64,000 bases of DNA. Origin: Verrucomicrobiota bacterium. Its GTDB lineage: Bacteria > Verrucomicrobiota > Verrucomicrobiia > Chthoniobacterales > SZAS-18. Numbering within the stretch: position 1 is the first letter of the stretch; each line of letters starts with the position of its first letter. The stretch covers positions 63,639 through 127,638 of the forward strand of contig JAFEGM010000034.1 of NCBI GenBank assembly GCA_018240025.1, written 5' to 3'. A program made the translations under genes and the position numbers. This document shows positions 44,284 to 54,955 of this stretch, piece by piece. The notes below the pieces were generated by a model that was given only the letters and a program-made list of their open reading frames with translations, was not told where the DNA came from and did not search any database.

Positions 44284-47200
44284 ATGCACAAGGGCTTCCT
44301 GATTGCCGCACTGGCCTGCGCCTTTGCGACGGCGACGCTCTCCGTGTCGGGTGCGACGGTGCCGGCCGTCTTCAATGCGCCGACCGACATCGCGGTCACC
44401 GCCGCGGGCTACGTCGCGAGCGGGAACGACGTGGCCTGCACGCTCAATTTCGCGCCCGCGCCCGGCACCGAGCTGACCGTCGTCCGCAACACCGGTGTCG
44501 GGTTCATCGTCGGGGCGTTCACCAATCTGGCGCACGGACAGGTGCTCACGCTGACCTACGCCGGCCAGCCGTATCGCTTCGTGGCGAACTACTACGGCGG
44601 CGACGGCAACGACCTCGTCCTCACGTGGTCGGTGCAGCGCGCGCTTGGCTGGGGCGACAATCAGCGCGGCCAGTTGGGCGACGGCTCCGAGACGCCGCGG
44701 ACTGCGCCGACCCGCGTGCTGGATCGCGGGGTGCTGGCGGGACGCATCGTGACCAAAATTGCCGCCGGCGGCGCGCACACGCTCGCGCTGACTTCGGACG
44801 GCTTGCTCGCGGCCTGGGGCGCAAACACGAACGGACAGCTCGGATTCATGACCTCCGACGATCTGGCCGAGCCGGGCGCCGTGCAGATGACGGGCACGCC
44901 GCTCAGCGGCCGCGCGATCGCCGCGCTGAGCGCCGGTGTCGCGCACAGCCTGGCGCTTTGCTCCGACGGCACGCTCGTGGCGTGGGGCCTCAACTCGCGC
45001 GGTCAGGTGGGCGACGGCAGCACGCTGCAGCGCAATTTCCCCGTGGCGGTCGCCACCGTCGGCACGCCGCTGGCCGGCCGCAGTGTGGTGGCCGTGGCCA
45101 GCGGAGGTTATCACAATCTCGCACTCTGCGCCGACGGCACTTTGGTTGCATGGGGGCTCAATGTGTACGGCCAGCTCGGCGATGGCAGCACGACGGATCG
45201 GTCCGCGCCGGTGGCGGTCGTGACGACCGGCACCCCGCTGGCCGGCCGCACGGTCGTGGCCATCGCGGCTGGGCGGCATTACAGCGCGGCGCTGTGCGCG
45301 GACGGCACGCTGGCCACCTGGGGCGACAACTCCTCCGGCCAGTTGGGCGACGGCACCGTCAGCGCGCGGCCGATGCCCGGCTCCGTGACCGTCGCCGGCA
45401 CCGCGCTCGCCGGCCGCCAGCCCACGGCGCTCGTGGCCGGCGGCAACTATCTGCTCGTCCCCTGCACCGACGGCACGCTGGTCGCGTGGGGCTACAACGC
45501 GTACGGCCAGCTCGGCGACGGCACCACGACCGAACGGCACACCGCGGTGGTAGTTCCGATCGCCGGCACCGCGCTGGCGGGCCGGTCGATCGCCGCGATG
45601 GCCGCGGGCGCCTTCCACAGCTTGGCGCTCTGCACCGACGGCACGCTGGCGGCGTGGGGCCGCAACGACAGCGGTCAGCTCGGCGACGGCACGACCACGC
45701 AGCGCAACGCCCCCGTGGCGGTGACGGCACCGCTGGCGGGGCGCTGGACCGCGGTGGCGGCGGGCTGCGATGCCTTCCATTCGCTCGCCCTGGCGGCCTA
45801 CCCGCCCGCGCCGGAGATCGCCGTCTTCGTCGGTTCGACCACGGCGCCGGCCAGCGAGAGGCAGTCCGGCGGCAGCGCGCACGTCTTCGCGCCGACGCCG
45901 GTCGGTGGGAGCAGCGCGGCGCAGACGTTCACGATTCAGAACACCGGCACCGCGCCGCTGACCGGCCTCGCGGTCAGCGTGAGCGGTGCGCAGCCGGGCG
46001 ATTTCACCGTCACGCCGCCGCTGGCGAGTTCGCTCGCGCCGGAAGCGGTCACCACCTTCACGGTTACGTTCACTCCAACCGCGGGCGGGACGCGGACGGC
46101 GAATGTGCTCCTCGCCAGCAATGACGCGGACGAAAATCCTTTCGTCCTCCCAGTCAGCGGCACGCAGCCGACGCCGGAAATTGCCGTCTATGTCGGCGCG
46201 AGCACCGCGGCGGCCGACGAACGGCAGAGCGGAATCGGCACGAGCTCCTTCGATCCTGTCGTCGTCGGCGCGAGCGGCCCGGCGCGGACCTTCACGGTGC
46301 GGAACGTGGGCACCGCGGATCTGACCGGCCTCTCGCTTGCGCTGGCGGGAGCCAACGCCGCCGACTTCAGCGTCACGCCGCCGCTGGTCACCACCCTCGC
46401 GCCGGACGCGACGACCACGTTCACCGTGACCTTCGCGCCGGGAGCCGCCGGCCTGCGCGTGGCGCAGGTGGAGATTTCCTCCAACGACGCGGACGAGAAT
46501 CCCTTCCTGCTCGCGCTCGCAGGCACCGCCTATCTGCCCGGCGGGACCGTCACCGCGACCTACAGCACTGGCCTGGAAGTGCCGGTCACTGCGGCGGGCT
46601 ACACCGCCGCCGGGAAGCTACTCAATCTGTCGCTGGCCTACGCGCCGGTGGCCGGGACGCAGCTGACGGTGGTGCAGAACACGAGCCTGAGCCCGATCGT
46701 CGGCGTCTTCGACAATCTCGCGCACGGGCAGAGCATCGACCTCGCCTTCGGTGGACGCGTGTATCGGTTCGTGGCCGACTACTACGGCGGCAGCGGCAAC
46801 GACCTAGTCCTCGTCTGGGCAGCCCAGCGCATGCTGGCCTGGGGCTACAACGGCTACGGCACGCTGGGCGACAGCACCAACACGGATCGGAGCGTGCCCG
46901 TGCCCATGACCGTCTCCAGCGCGCTCGCCGGCCAGGTCCTGCTGCAGGTGGCGTCGGGTGCCTACCACGCGCTGGCTCTCTGCGCGGACGGTCGCATCCT
47001 GGCCTGGGGCCAAAACGGCCAGGGCCAGCTGGGCAACGGCACCACCGGCCAGCGCGCCGAGGCGACCTTGGTCCCGACCGCCGGGACGCCCCTCGCGGGA
47101 CGCCGCGTGGTGGCCATCGCCGCGGGCGAAAATCACAGCCTCGCGCTCTGCAGCGACGGCACGCTCGTCGCCTGGGGCGCGAACGCGTCGGGACAGCTGG

Positions 47201-50200
47201 GCGACGGCACCACGACCGGGCGCCTGCTGCCGACCGCGTTGCCGACCGCCGGCACGCCGCTGGCCGCACGGACCGTCGTGGCGATCTCGGCCGGGGCCTT
47301 CCACAATCTCGCGCTCTGCAGCGATGGCACCCTCGTGGCGTGGGGGCAGAATAACGCGGGGCAGGTCGGCGACGGCACGACCACGCAGCGCAATGCGCCG
47401 GTTGTGGTGACGACGGATGGCACCCCGCTGGCTGGGCGCACCGCCGCGCAGCTGGTGGCGGGCGGCAGCTACAATCTCGTGCTCTGCAGCGACGGCACGC
47501 TCGTCGCCTGGGGGCAGAATGCGGACGGCCAGCTGGGTGACGGCACCAACAGCGCGCGTTCCACCGCGGTGGCCGTGCTGCGCACTGGCACACCGCTGGC
47601 CTCGCGCACGGTGGTCGGTCTGGCGGCGGGCACTTCGCACAGCCTCGCCCTTTGCGCCGACGGCACCGTGGCGGCCTGGGGTTGGAATACGCAGGGTCAG
47701 CTCGGGGACGGCACCACGGCCAGCCGCAACGCGCCGGTGGCTGTTAGCGTGGCCGGCTCGGCGCTGGCCGGGCGCACCGTCACCGGTCTGGCCGGGGGCA
47801 GTCACCACAGCCTGGCGGTCTGCGCGGACGGCTCGTTGGTCGCGTGGGGCTACAACAATTCCGGACAACTCGGCGACGGCACGCTCGTGCAACGCCCGAC
47901 GCCGGTCCTGGTCAATGCCAGCGCGCTCCTCGGCGATGAGCGCTTCGCCCGCCTGGCGCGGGGCAGTCACGCGTTTCAACATTCCCGCGCCTTCATCGCC
48001 CGCGCCCCGGCTCCGGAGATCGCGGTCTTCACCGGCCTGAGCCCGCTCCCGGCGGCCGAGCGCGTCAGCGGCGCGACGTTCGCCTTTGCCGACACGCCGC
48101 TCGGGGCGCGCAGCGCTACCCAGTGGTTCACCGTCGTGAACAGCGGCACCGCCGATCTCACCGGCCTCGGCGCGGCGCTCAGCGGAGCGCAGGCGGGCGA
48201 TTACCGCCTCGAAGGTGCCGCCTTGCCCGCCACGTTGCCGCCTGGCGGTTCGGCCAGCTTCGGAGTGTCGTTCGCGCCGACCGCCCCCGGCGCGCGCAAC
48301 GCCGCGGTCGGGCTGGCCAGCAACGACGCCGACGAGAATCCCTTCGTCATCGCGCTGACCGGTGCGACGCCCACGCCGGAGATCGCAGTCTTCAACGGCG
48401 CCAGCACGGCGCCGGTCGACGAGCGGCAGAGCAATGTGGGAGTTTTCATCTTCGACGGCGTCGGCGTGGGCGGCAGCAGTGCGCCGCAGACCTTCACCAT
48501 TCGCAACCAGGGCACGGCGGAACTGACCGGCCTGCTCATCACCCGCAGCGGCGCGCAGCCGGACGATTTTTTGGTCAACACCGGCGGGCTCGCCTCCACG
48601 CTCGCGCCGGGCGCGAGCACCAGCTTCACCGTGGTCTTCACGCCCGGCGGCGCCGGCCCGCGCAGCGCGACCTTGCAGATCGTGAGCGACGACGCGGACG
48701 AGAACCCCTTCCTCATCCGGCTGGCGAATGATGTCCTGCAGGCCACCTACGTCACCGGGTCCGAGGTGCCGGTGACCGCGAACGGTTTCACCGCCACCGG
48801 ACGACAGGTGGCGCTCCAGCTCCAATACGCGCCCGTGCCCGGCACCGAGTTGACGGTCGTGCGCAACACCAGCCGGAGCTTCATCCAGGGCGTCTTCGCC
48901 AACCTGGCGCACGGGCAGGTCGTCTCGCTCTACTTCGGCGGGGTGACCTATCAGTTCGTGGCCAACTACTACGGCGGCGACGGCAACGACCTCGTGCTGC
49001 AGTGGGCGAATGTGAAGCTGCACGCGTGGGGACAGAACACCTGGGGCCAGGTGGGCGACAACAGCACGACGGATCGACGCCTGCCCACGCCGGTCGTGAC
49101 CACCGGTCCGCTCGGTGGTAAGGTCGTGCTCCGCGCCTCGAGCAGCTACTCGCACACGCTGGCACTTTGCAGCGACGGCGCGCTGCTGGCCTGGGGCTCG
49201 AACAGCTTCGGCGGGCCGCTGGGGGACGGCACCATCGTCGACAAATCCGTGCCGGTTTCGGTCGTCACCGCGGGCACGCCGCTGGCCACGCGCCGGGTCG
49301 TCGCCATCTCCGCCTCGGCGGGATTCAACCTCGTGCTTTGCTCCGATGGATCGCTGGCCTCCTGGGGCCTCAACGGCTCCGGCCAGCTCGGCGATGGCAC
49401 CACCACGGAGCGGCACACGCCGGTCGCGGTTGTGACCGCGGGTACCCCGCTGGCCGGACGCAGTGTGGTCGGCCTCGCCACCGGGATTGGGCATTGCCTC
49501 GCCCTCTGCTCGGATGGCACGCTGGTCGCGTGGGGCGCCAACAGCAACGGCCAGCTCGGAGACGGCACGACGACCTCCCGCTCGCTGCCGGTGGCGGTGG
49601 TAACCGCCGGCACGCCGCTGGCCGGGCGCACCGTGGTCGCGCTGACCGCGGGCGACAATCACAGCCTGGCCTTGTGCTCCGACGGGACCTTGGTCGGTTG
49701 GGGACAGAACTGGGCGGGGCAGGTGGGCGACGGCACCACCGCCACCCGGCTGCTTCCCGTGGCCGTCACGACCTCCGGCAATGCGTTGACCGGGCGCACG
49801 GCCGTCGCGGTGGCCGCCGGCAACAACCACTGCTACGCGCTCTGCTCCGACAACACGATCGTGGCCTGGGGCGACAACGGCGCCGGTCAGCTCGGCGACG
49901 GCACCACCACCGGACGCCCGTCTGCGGTGGCGGTGACGAGCGCGGGCACCGCCTTGGCGGGACGCACGGTCACTCGCATCCTCGGTGGCGTCTCGCAGGG
50001 CATGGCGTACTGCACTGACGGCACCCTCGCGACGTGGGGCATGAATGCCTCGGGCCAACTCGGCGACAACACCGTCACCAATCGTTCCCTGGCGGTCGCG
50101 GTCAGCTCACTCCCGCTGGCCGTGAGCGAGCGCTATCGCGGCGTGTTCGGCGGCGCCACCGCGCGCCATCTGCTCACGCTCGTGGCCGCGCCGCCTCCGC

Positions 50201-50934
50201 CCGCGCCGGAAGTGGCCGTGTTCGACGGGGCCAGCACCGCCTCGGCCAACGAGCGTCAATCGGGGGTCGGGCTGGCGGTGTTCACCCCGCAGCTCGTCGG
50301 TAGCGCCGCGCCGAGCCGCACATTCACGGTGCAGAATGTCGGCACCGCCACGCTGACGGGACTCGCGGCCTCGATGACCGGCCCGCATGCATCGGATTTC
50401 GCCCCGGGCGCGCTCGGTACCACCACGCTTGCCCCGGGCGCCAGCACCACGTTCACGGTCGCCTGCACCCCGGCGGGGCAGGGGACTCGCAGCGCGAACC
50501 TGCAGCTGGCCAGCAACGACGGGGACGAGAATCCGTTCGTCATAGCGCTGCGCGCCACCGGGCTGAGCGCGCTGGAGCATTGGCGGCTGACGAACTTCGG
50601 GAGCGCCGACAACGCCGGCCTCGGGGCCGACTACGCCGACTACGATCAGGACGGCGTGCCGAACCTGGTCGAATACGCGCTCGGACTCGATCCCACCCGC
50701 GACAGCTCGGCCGCGCTGCCGCAGGCGCAGCTGGTGGGATCCGACGTGGTGCTCGCCTTCACCGCGCCCGCCGGCCAGACCGGCGTGACGTATCGCGCCG
50801 AGTGGAGCGACACGCTGCAGGCCGGCAGCTGGACGCTCGTGCCCGATACCGGCACGCCACCGCAGCACGTCTTCAGCGTGCCGGTCGGGACGAGCGCGAA
50901 GGTGTTTCTCCGGCTGAGGATTTCGAGTCCGTAG
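44284..50934 (+). CDS. Giant secreted protein: three seven-bladed RCC1 propellers with five ASH-type domains
   Basis: 2216 residues with a signal peptide ([19 protein letters not shown]). Three modules repeat. Each starts with a domain of about 95 residues ending in NLAHGQ and YYGG(D/S)GNDLVL, then seven RCC1 units ([20 protein letters not shown]): about residues 119-500, 848-1236 and 1579-1969. Beta-sandwich domains of the ASH/HYDIN or choice-of-anchor type (IAVFxGxSTAPxxERQSG ... [10 protein letters not shown]) follow: two after propellers 1 and 2, one after propeller 3. The last 120 residues include [19 protein letters not shown], a frequent C terminus of Verrucomicrobial exported proteins. 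ATG 44284 is preferred to an upstream GTG at 44257. Function is probably adhesive or matrix-forming; no catalysis is expected. Confidence 0.85.
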   Translation: MHKGFLIAALACAFATATLSVSGATVPAVFNAPTDIAVTAAGYVASGNDVACTLNFAPAPGTELTVVRNTGVGFIVGAFTNLAHGQVLTLTYAGQPYRFVANYYGGDGNDLVLTWSVQRALGWGDNQRGQLGDGSETPRTAPTRVLDRGVLAGRIVTKIAAGGAHTLALTSDGLLAAWGANTNGQLGFMTSDDLAEPGAVQMTGTPLSGRAIAALSAGVAHSLALCSDGTLVAWGLNSRGQVGDGSTLQRNFPVAVATVGTPLAGRSVVAVASGGYHNLALCADGTLVAWGLNVYGQLGDGSTTDRSAPVAVVTTGTPLAGRTVVAIAAGRHYSAALCADGTLATWGDNSSGQLGDGTVSARPMPGSVTVAGTALAGRQPTALVAGGNYLLVPCTDGTLVAWGYNAYGQLGDGTTTERHTAVVVPIAGTALAGRSIAAMAAGAFHSLALCTDGTLAAWGRNDSGQLGDGTTTQRNAPVAVTAPLAGRWTAVAAGCDAFHSLALAAYPPAPEIAVFVGSTTAPASERQSGGSAHVFAPTPVGGSSAAQTFTIQNTGTAPLTGLAVSVSGAQPGDFTVTPPLASSLAPEAVTTFTVTFTPTAGGTRTANVLLASNDADENPFVLPVSGTQPTPEIAVYVGASTAAADERQSGIGTSSFDPVVVGASGPARTFTVRNVGTADLTGLSLALAGANAADFSVTPPLVTTLAPDATTTFTVTFAPGAAGLRVAQVEISSNDADENPFLLALAGTAYLPGGTVTATYSTGLEVPVTAAGYTAAGKLLNLSLAYAPVAGTQLTVVQNTSLSPIVGVFDNLAHGQSIDLAFGGRVYRFVADYYGGSGNDLVLVWAAQRMLAWGYNGYGTLGDSTNTDRSVPVPMTVSSALAGQVLLQVASGAYHALALCADGRILAWGQNGQGQLGNGTTGQRAEATLVPTAGTPLAGRRVVAIAAGENHSLALCSDGTLVAWGANASGQLGDGTTTGRLLPTALPTAGTPLAARTVVAISAGAFHNLALCSDGTLVAWGQNNAGQVGDGTTTQRNAPVVVTTDGTPLAGRTAAQLVAGGSYNLVLCSDGTLVAWGQNADGQLGDGTNSARSTAVAVLRTGTPLASRTVVGLAAGTSHSLALCADGTVAAWGWNTQGQLGDGTTASRNAPVAVSVAGSALAGRTVTGLAGGSHHSLAVCADGSLVAWGYNNSGQLGDGTLVQRPTPVLVNASALLGDERFARLARGSHAFQHSRAFIARAPAPEIAVFTGLSPLPAAERVSGATFAFADTPLGARSATQWFTVVNSGTADLTGLGAALSGAQAGDYRLEGAALPATLPPGGSASFGVSFAPTAPGARNAAVGLASNDADENPFVIALTGATPTPEIAVFNGASTAPVDERQSNVGVFIFDGVGVGGSSAPQTFTIRNQGTAELTGLLITRSGAQPDDFLVNTGGLASTLAPGASTSFTVVFTPGGAGPRSATLQIVSDDADENPFLIRLANDVLQATYVTGSEVPVTANGFTATGRQVALQLQYAPVPGTELTVVRNTSRSFIQGVFANLAHGQVVSLYFGGVTYQFVANYYGGDGNDLVLQWANVKLHAWGQNTWGQVGDNSTTDRRLPTPVVTTGPLGGKVVLRASSSYSHTLALCSDGALLAWGSNSFGGPLGDGTIVDKSVPVSVVTAGTPLATRRVVAISASAGFNLVLCSDGSLASWGLNGSGQLGDGTTTERHTPVAVVTAGTPLAGRSVVGLATGIGHCLALCSDGTLVAWGANSNGQLGDGTTTSRSLPVAVVTAGTPLAGRTVVALTAGDNHSLALCSDGTLVGWGQNWAGQVGDGTTATRLLPVAVTTSGNALTGRTAVAVAAGNNHCYALCSDNTIVAWGDNGAGQLGDGTTTGRPSAVAVTSAGTALAGRTVTRILGGVSQGMAYCTDGTLATWGMNASGQLGDNTVTNRSLAVAVSSLPLAVSERYRGVFGGATARHLLTLVAAPPPPAPEVAVFDGASTASANERQSGVGLAVFTPQLVGSAAPSRTFTVQNVGTATLTGLAASMTGPHASDFAPGALGTTTLAPGASTTFTVACTPAGQGTRSANLQLASNDGDENPFVIALRATGLSALEHWRLTNFGSADNAGLGADYADYDQDGVPNLVEYALGLDPTRDSSAALPQAQLVGSDVVLAFTAPAGQTGVTYRAEWSDTLQAGSWTLVPDTGTPPQHVFSVPVGTSAKVFLRLRISSP

Positions 50935-51019
50935 GCTGGGGAGCAGTGGCACCGCACGGGACGACCACAGAAAACGCCGAAGGCTCAAAGAAGAGTCAAG
51001 GAGCAGGAGCCTGGCAACG

Positions 51020-51547
51020 TTATTTTTTGTCCACGATCTTCTTCAGATTCTTCAGCCCGTCCTCGAAATCGCGGCCGATGAGCTTGTCGAGGAACAGACC
51101 GAACCAGCGGTTCATCGGGTTCATCCCGAGATCGCCCTCGTCCGACCAGAAGAGGCGAAACTTCTCGCCTTCGGGCCGCACTTCCATCGTGCCGGTCGAC
51201 TTCATGTTGAAGTCGGGGAACTCGAGCGCGTAGACGATCTTCGTCGGCGCCAGGCTGCTGATGGTCATCTTGCCGTTGCCTTCGTTCTTGCTCTGCCACG
51301 AGCACCACGAGCCCACGCCCGTGGGTGGATTGGAGTAGGTCGGCTTCAGCTCGGGATCGCGCTGATACCAGACGCCCCAGGCCCGCCACTCGCGGAGGTC
51401 GGCGCAGGGCGCGAGGATCTGCTCCGGTTTCGCGTCGAAGACGAGCGAGCGTTCGATGCGGTACTGGCGCGGCAGGAAGAAAGCCACGACGACGAGCAGG
51501 GCGATGAGCGCGGCCAGGCCGCCGAGAATCTTGATCAGGATTTTCAT
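51020..51547 (-). CDS. SRPBCC-family protein with N-terminal membrane helix
   Basis: 175 residues. A helix (ILIKILGGLAALIALLVVVAFFLP) anchors the protein, then a helix-grip (START/polyketide cyclase-like) domain begins with YRIERSLVFDAKPEQILAPCADLREWRAW, has GVGSWCSWQSKNEGNGKMTISSL strands, and ends in a long helix FGLFLDKLIGRDFEDGLKNLKKIV. Such domains bind hydrophobic ligands. It may be co-transcribed with the DUF1761 gene upstream on the same strand (49-base gap). Confidence 0.82.
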   Translation of the reverse strand: MKILIKILGGLAALIALLVVVAFFLPRQYRIERSLVFDAKPEQILAPCADLREWRAWGVWYQRDPELKPTYSNPPTGVGSWCSWQSKNEGNGKMTISSLAPTKIVYALEFPDFNMKSTGTMEVRPEGEKFRLFWSDEGDLGMNPMNRWFGLFLDKLIGRDFEDGLKNLKKIVDKK

Positions 51548-51596
51548 GAGTTGGGTGTAGGAGTTGGAACGAGAATTTGCACGCCGGAAGCGCCCC

Positions 51597-51995
51597 TCAG
51601 CGCCAGGCGCCGAGGATGCCGCCCATGAGCGTGAAGGCCACGCCGTGGTAGCCGGCATTGATGAGGAAGAAGCGGAACGAACGGCGCTCGAAGAGGTAGG
51701 TGACACCGAAGGAGAGCGCGACCCAGCCGAAGCCCGCCGCCGCGCCCGCAAAGAGGCCGAAGCTCAGCGAAGCCTTCGGCCCGATGAAGGCGGCGAGGTT
51801 GAAGGCCATGATCAGTTCGAGCAGGAAGGCGAGCCCCATGATGCGGCCCACGTTGCTCTTGTCCTGCGCCGCTTCCGGCGGCAGGCCCAGTTCCTCCATC
51901 CAGGGACGAAGGAAGAGCGCGTTGGAGTACCAGAGACCCCCGAGCAGAAACGTGCTGACGGTGGCGGTGAGGATGGCGAGGTAGTTGAAGTGCAT
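51597..51995 (-). CDS. DUF1761 membrane protein
   Basis: 132 residues with four helices. It starts YLAILTATVSTFLLGGLWYSNALFLRPWMEELG and has the family pattern GLAFLLELIMAFNLAAFIG and FRFFLINAGYHGVAFTLMGGILG. DUF1761 proteins are small uncharacterised membrane proteins. It precedes the SRPBCC gene in the same direction. A 452-base repeat-rich gap lies upstream of its start. Confidence 0.85.
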   Translation of the reverse strand: MHFNYLAILTATVSTFLLGGLWYSNALFLRPWMEELGLPPEAAQDKSNVGRIMGLAFLLELIMAFNLAAFIGPKASLSFGLFAGAAAGFGWVALSFGVTYLFERRSFRFFLINAGYHGVAFTLMGGILGAWR

Positions 51996-52048
51996 GGTCG
52001 AGAATGTGTGGAGAGCGGAGGAGCCGAGGAGCGGAGGAGGAGTGGAGC

Positions 52049-52210
52049 GCGGAAGTAGTCCGCACTCTCCGAGTGCGGCCGGCCCGCAGTGCGCTCAGTC
52101 TGCGAAGCGGGAGCGAGATGCCGTGGACTGCGGAAGTAGTCCGCACTCTCCGAGTGCGGCCGGCCCGCAGAGCGCTCAGTCTGCGAAGCGGGAGCGAGAT
52201 GCCGTGGAGT
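52049..52210. repeat. Two tandem 81-bp units with the CCGCACTC/GAGTGCGG hairpin
   Basis: Units 52049-52129 and 52130-52210 differ at only about two bases. Each opens GCGGAAGTAGTCCGCACTC, contains the hairpin, then CCGGCCCGCAG and CAGTCTGCGAAGCGGGAGC. Just downstream, two GCAGCTTGCTGC palindromes (52215-52226 and around 52240-52251) continue the repeat-rich stretch. This fills most of the gap between the DUF1761 gene and the LytS-type kinase. Confidence 0.93.
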
Positions 52211-52294
52211 GCGCGCAGCTTGCTGCCGCCGTCACCGAGGCAGCTTGCTGCCGTCGATGGGAGGGAGAGGTAGTTTCGGGAATGAAGTGCGATC

Positions 52295-52357
52295 GGGATT
52301 GGGAGTAGGGGTGGGATTGAGAGTGGGATTGAGATTGAGAGTGGGATTGGGAGCAGG
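52295..52357. repeat. GGGATTGAGAGT-type degenerate tandem array
   Basis: About six units based on GGGATTG(A/G)GA(G/T) with occasional insertions. It ends about 90 bases before the likely start of the histidine kinase gene. No mirrored arm is present. It has a strong purine bias on the plus strand. Confidence 0.85.
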
Positions 52358-52447
52358 AGTGCGAGCGGCAGCGCCAAAACAGCCACGCCGCCCCGGCTTT
52401 GAGATTTGCCTTCCCGGCGCTGCCCCCTGTATTGCCTGACTCGACGC

Positions 52448-53566
52448 ATGCGCTCCATGGGGCACCGCCTGAACCGGGACATTTCCGCGCCGAACCCGGA
52501 CGGCGACCTGCCCGAGGCGGCGGCGCGGCCCTCGGCGCACGACCGTTGGATGCGGCTGATCGGCTTGCTGTTGCTCGGCTTCGTCATCCCGCGCTTCGCG
52601 CTGCTCTTCGAGAAGCTCCAGCCGCAGGACGGACTTTACTGGCTCGGCACGGGCTGGTTCCTGCTCGCGGCGGTGGCCATTTGGGAATCGAACCGCGTGC
52701 TGGCGGCGCGTCTGCGGCCGCATCTCGACTGGCTGGTGCAGCCGCTCTGGAAGGTCGTGATCTTCGGCGCGGCCACGGTGGTCTGCACGCTGCCGGTCAC
52801 GATCGCAGCCGTCTGGATCTGGCTCCGCTTCATCGACTCGCCGTTTCCGATCTTCGACTGGCTGGCCACCATCCGCACGATCGCCACCAACAACATCGTG
52901 ACCGTGCTCTTCCTGCTGCACGCCTACGAGACGCTGTTTCTCATCCGCGAGCGCCACGGCGACCAGCGCCGGCTGGAGCTACTCGAGCGGGCGCGTCTGC
53001 AGTCCGAGCTCGACGGGATGAAGGGTCAGCTCGCGCCGCATTTCCTCTTCAACTGCCTCAACACGATGGCCGCGCTGATCGAGCGCGATCCGGCCGCCGC
53101 GGCCGAGTTCAACGCGCATCTGGCCGATGTCACCCGCTACCTGCTCTCGCACAAAAACCGCGATCTCGTGCCGCTGGCGCAGGAGATGGCCTTCCTCCGC
53201 TCCTACGTCCGTCTGATGGAACTGCGCTTTACCGAGAGTTTACGCATCGCTTTGCCCGAGGTGGCGGAGGACGACCCGCGCGAGCTGCCGCCCGCTTCGC
53301 TGCAGCTGCTCATCGAGAATGCGATCAAGCACAACCGTCTCTCCCGCGACGAGCCGCTGGTCATCGAAGTCGGACTCGAGGCGGACTCGCTCAGCGTGCG
53401 CAATCCGCGGCGACCGAAGCGACAGCTGCAGGCGGGCACCGGCACCGGTCTGGCCAACCTGCGGGAACGTTTGGCGCTGCTCACGGGCGGACGGCTGGAG
53501 GTGCTAGAGACCGCCATGGAGTTCGAGGTGCGCCTGCCGTTGCGCCGCGCGAAGACACTGCCATGA
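52448..53566 (+). CDS. LytS/YehU-type sensor histidine kinase
   Basis: 372 residues from ATG 52448 (a second ATG lies at 52457). Four membrane helices (roughly 36-56, 66-86, 100-130, 140-170 of the protein) precede the His_kinase domain, APHFLFNCLNTMAALIE with the phospho-acceptor His. The HATPase domain has LIENAIKHN and GTGTGLANLRERL; the G1-type DxGxG box is shortened, as in this family. It senses from the membrane and signals to the LytTR regulator with which it overlaps by four bases. Confidence 0.92.
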   Translation: MRSMGHRLNRDISAPNPDGDLPEAAARPSAHDRWMRLIGLLLLGFVIPRFALLFEKLQPQDGLYWLGTGWFLLAAVAIWESNRVLAARLRPHLDWLVQPLWKVVIFGAATVVCTLPVTIAAVWIWLRFIDSPFPIFDWLATIRTIATNNIVTVLFLLHAYETLFLIRERHGDQRRLELLERARLQSELDGMKGQLAPHFLFNCLNTMAALIERDPAAAAEFNAHLADVTRYLLSHKNRDLVPLAQEMAFLRSYVRLMELRFTESLRIALPEVAEDDPRELPPASLQLLIENAIKHNRLSRDEPLVIEVGLEADSLSVRNPRRPKRQLQAGTGTGLANLRERLALLTGGRLEVLETAMEFEVRLPLRRAKTLP

Positions 53567-54318
53567 CTCTCCGCGCCTTCATTCTCGAGGACGAGGCCCC
53601 GGCCAGCGCGCGTCTGCAGTCGCTGCTGGAGGCGCTCGATCCGCCCTGCCAGGTGGTGGGGCGGGCGGACAGCGTGGCGTCCGCAGGCCGCTGGCTGCTG
53701 GCCTCGCCGCCACCGGACCTGATTTTCGCCGACATCCAATTGGGCGACGGACTCTCCCTCGATCTGTTCCGCAGCCAGCCGCCGCCGTGTCCGGTGGTCT
53801 TCACCACGGCGCACGACGAGTATTTACTGGAAGCCTTCGCTTCGCACGGAATCGCCTACCTGCTCAAGCCGGTGAAGCCCGCCGCACTGGCGGCGGCGGT
53901 GCAGAAGTATCGCGAACTCGGCCGGCACTATGCGGGCAATCTGGTCGCGCTGGCCGCGCGTCTCGCGCCGCCGCCTGCGCGTCGGCAGCGGGTGCTGGCC
54001 CAGCGAGGCAGCAGTTTCCAGCCGATCGCCCTGAGCGAGGTTGCCTACTTTCTTTCCGAACACAAGCTGACCTTCCTGGTCACGCGGTCGGGTGAGAAAT
54101 GTCTGGTCAACGAACCGCTGGGCGGCCTCGCCGACGAGCTGGATCCGGCGCAGTTCTTTCGCCTGAACCGCAACTACCTCGCGCGCGCCTCGGCCGTGAA
54201 GAGCTTCGCCTCGGTGGGCAAGGGGCGTCTCGAGGTGCAGCTCCAGCCGCGGCCGAGCGAGTCCGTGGTCGTCAGCCAGGAGAATGGCGCGGCCTTTCGG
54301 GCGTGGGTCGAGCGGTGA
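53563..54318 (+). CDS. LytTR-family response regulator
   Basis: 251 residues. Receiver with Glu9/Asp10/Glu11, Asp57 (IFADIQLGDGLSLD), FTTAHDEYLLEAFASHGIAYLLKPV. The LytTR DNA-binding domain (about 145-250) has IALSEVAYFLSEHKLTFLVTRSGEKCLVNEPL and FFRLNRNYLARASAVKSFA. ATGA couples it to the kinase. Such regulators often control cell-envelope or motility genes; no LytTR-type direct repeats were found with confidence. Confidence 0.94.
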   Translation: MTLRAFILEDEAPASARLQSLLEALDPPCQVVGRADSVASAGRWLLASPPPDLIFADIQLGDGLSLDLFRSQPPPCPVVFTTAHDEYLLEAFASHGIAYLLKPVKPAALAAAVQKYRELGRHYAGNLVALAARLAPPPARRQRVLAQRGSSFQPIALSEVAYFLSEHKLTFLVTRSGEKCLVNEPLGGLADELDPAQFFRLNRNYLARASAVKSFASVGKGRLEVQLQPRPSESVVVSQENGAAFRAWVER

Positions 54319-54326
54319 GGGGCGCG

Positions 54327-54944
54327 CTAGTCCACGGCTCGCAGGTGCGGTTTGGCATTCTGCAGCACCGGGTGCCGCGAGTCATGGCCGGCCGTGGCGA
54401 GGAGGAGGAGTTTCGCCAATTCTTCGCGGGTCCAGCCGCGGCTCTCGGCTGCGGGGCGGAGCTCAGCGGGATTGCCGATCAGCAGCGCGACGAAGGTGGC
54501 ATCGTCGGCTTGCTTGATGAAGTCCATCGCGGCCTGGGCTTCGGCTTTCCGACACGCTCGAAGCTGCAAGGTGGAGCTGCTGCAGGCTTCCTGGAGCCGA
54601 GGTGGGACGGACGACGTCGGCAGCGGCGAGTTCAATTCCGCGATGAATGCACAGTAGGTGGTGTCGAGGATCGACAGGCAGAGCACGGTCTTGGTGGAGC
54701 CGTGGACGATCAGGGCGGTCGGGTGCTCGAAAATGTCCTCCCTCAATTTGATGGTCCCGATGGGCCGCCCGGCTCGGGAGGAGATGACTTCGCAACTCCA
54801 ACGATAGCGACGCACTTCGCAGCGATAACCGTCTCCGACCTCGAATTGTAACGTCTTCCAAGGGACCCAGTAGTGCAGGAAAAGGATCGCGGCGGCCAAT
54901 AGCCAACCCGCGATCCGGGTCCATCTTGGTGCTCGCTCGTCCAT
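54327..54944 (-). CDS. Hypothetical membrane-anchored protein
   Basis: 205 residues from ATG 54944. One N-terminal helix (IAGWLLAAAILFLHYWVPW) is followed by a body with five cysteines, for example YRCEVRRYRWSCEV, CLSILDTTYCAF and EACSSSTLQLRACRK, consistent with disulfides outside the cytoplasm. The end contains SRGWTREELAKLLLLATAGHDSRHPVL. No family is recognised. It is convergent with the LytTR gene (8 bases) and follows the GH53-PHP gene after 11 bases, so it may belong to that transcript. Confidence 0.62.
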   Translation of the reverse strand: MDERAPRWTRIAGWLLAAAILFLHYWVPWKTLQFEVGDGYRCEVRRYRWSCEVISSRAGRPIGTIKLREDIFEHPTALIVHGSTKTVLCLSILDTTYCAFIAELNSPLPTSSVPPRLQEACSSSTLQLRACRKAEAQAAMDFIKQADDATFVALLIGNPAELRPAAESRGWTREELAKLLLLATAGHDSRHPVLQNAKPHLRAVD

Positions 54945-54955
54945 GGTGAGACGTC

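Noticed and set aside
46804..50058. A 1084-codon frame on the minus strand, opposite the RCC1 giant gene
   Set aside because: It is the antisense of a repetitive, GC-rich coding sequence; the translation is low-complexity Arg/Gly/Ala and shows no domain, while the plus-strand frame has clear RCC1 repeats and a signal peptide.
50935..51019. CCACAGAAAACGCCGAAGG sequence after the RCC1 giant gene as another dispersed repeat
   Set aside because: It looks like a degenerate ACAGA/CGGAG-type repeat, but only one copy is present in the window, so it cannot be supported.
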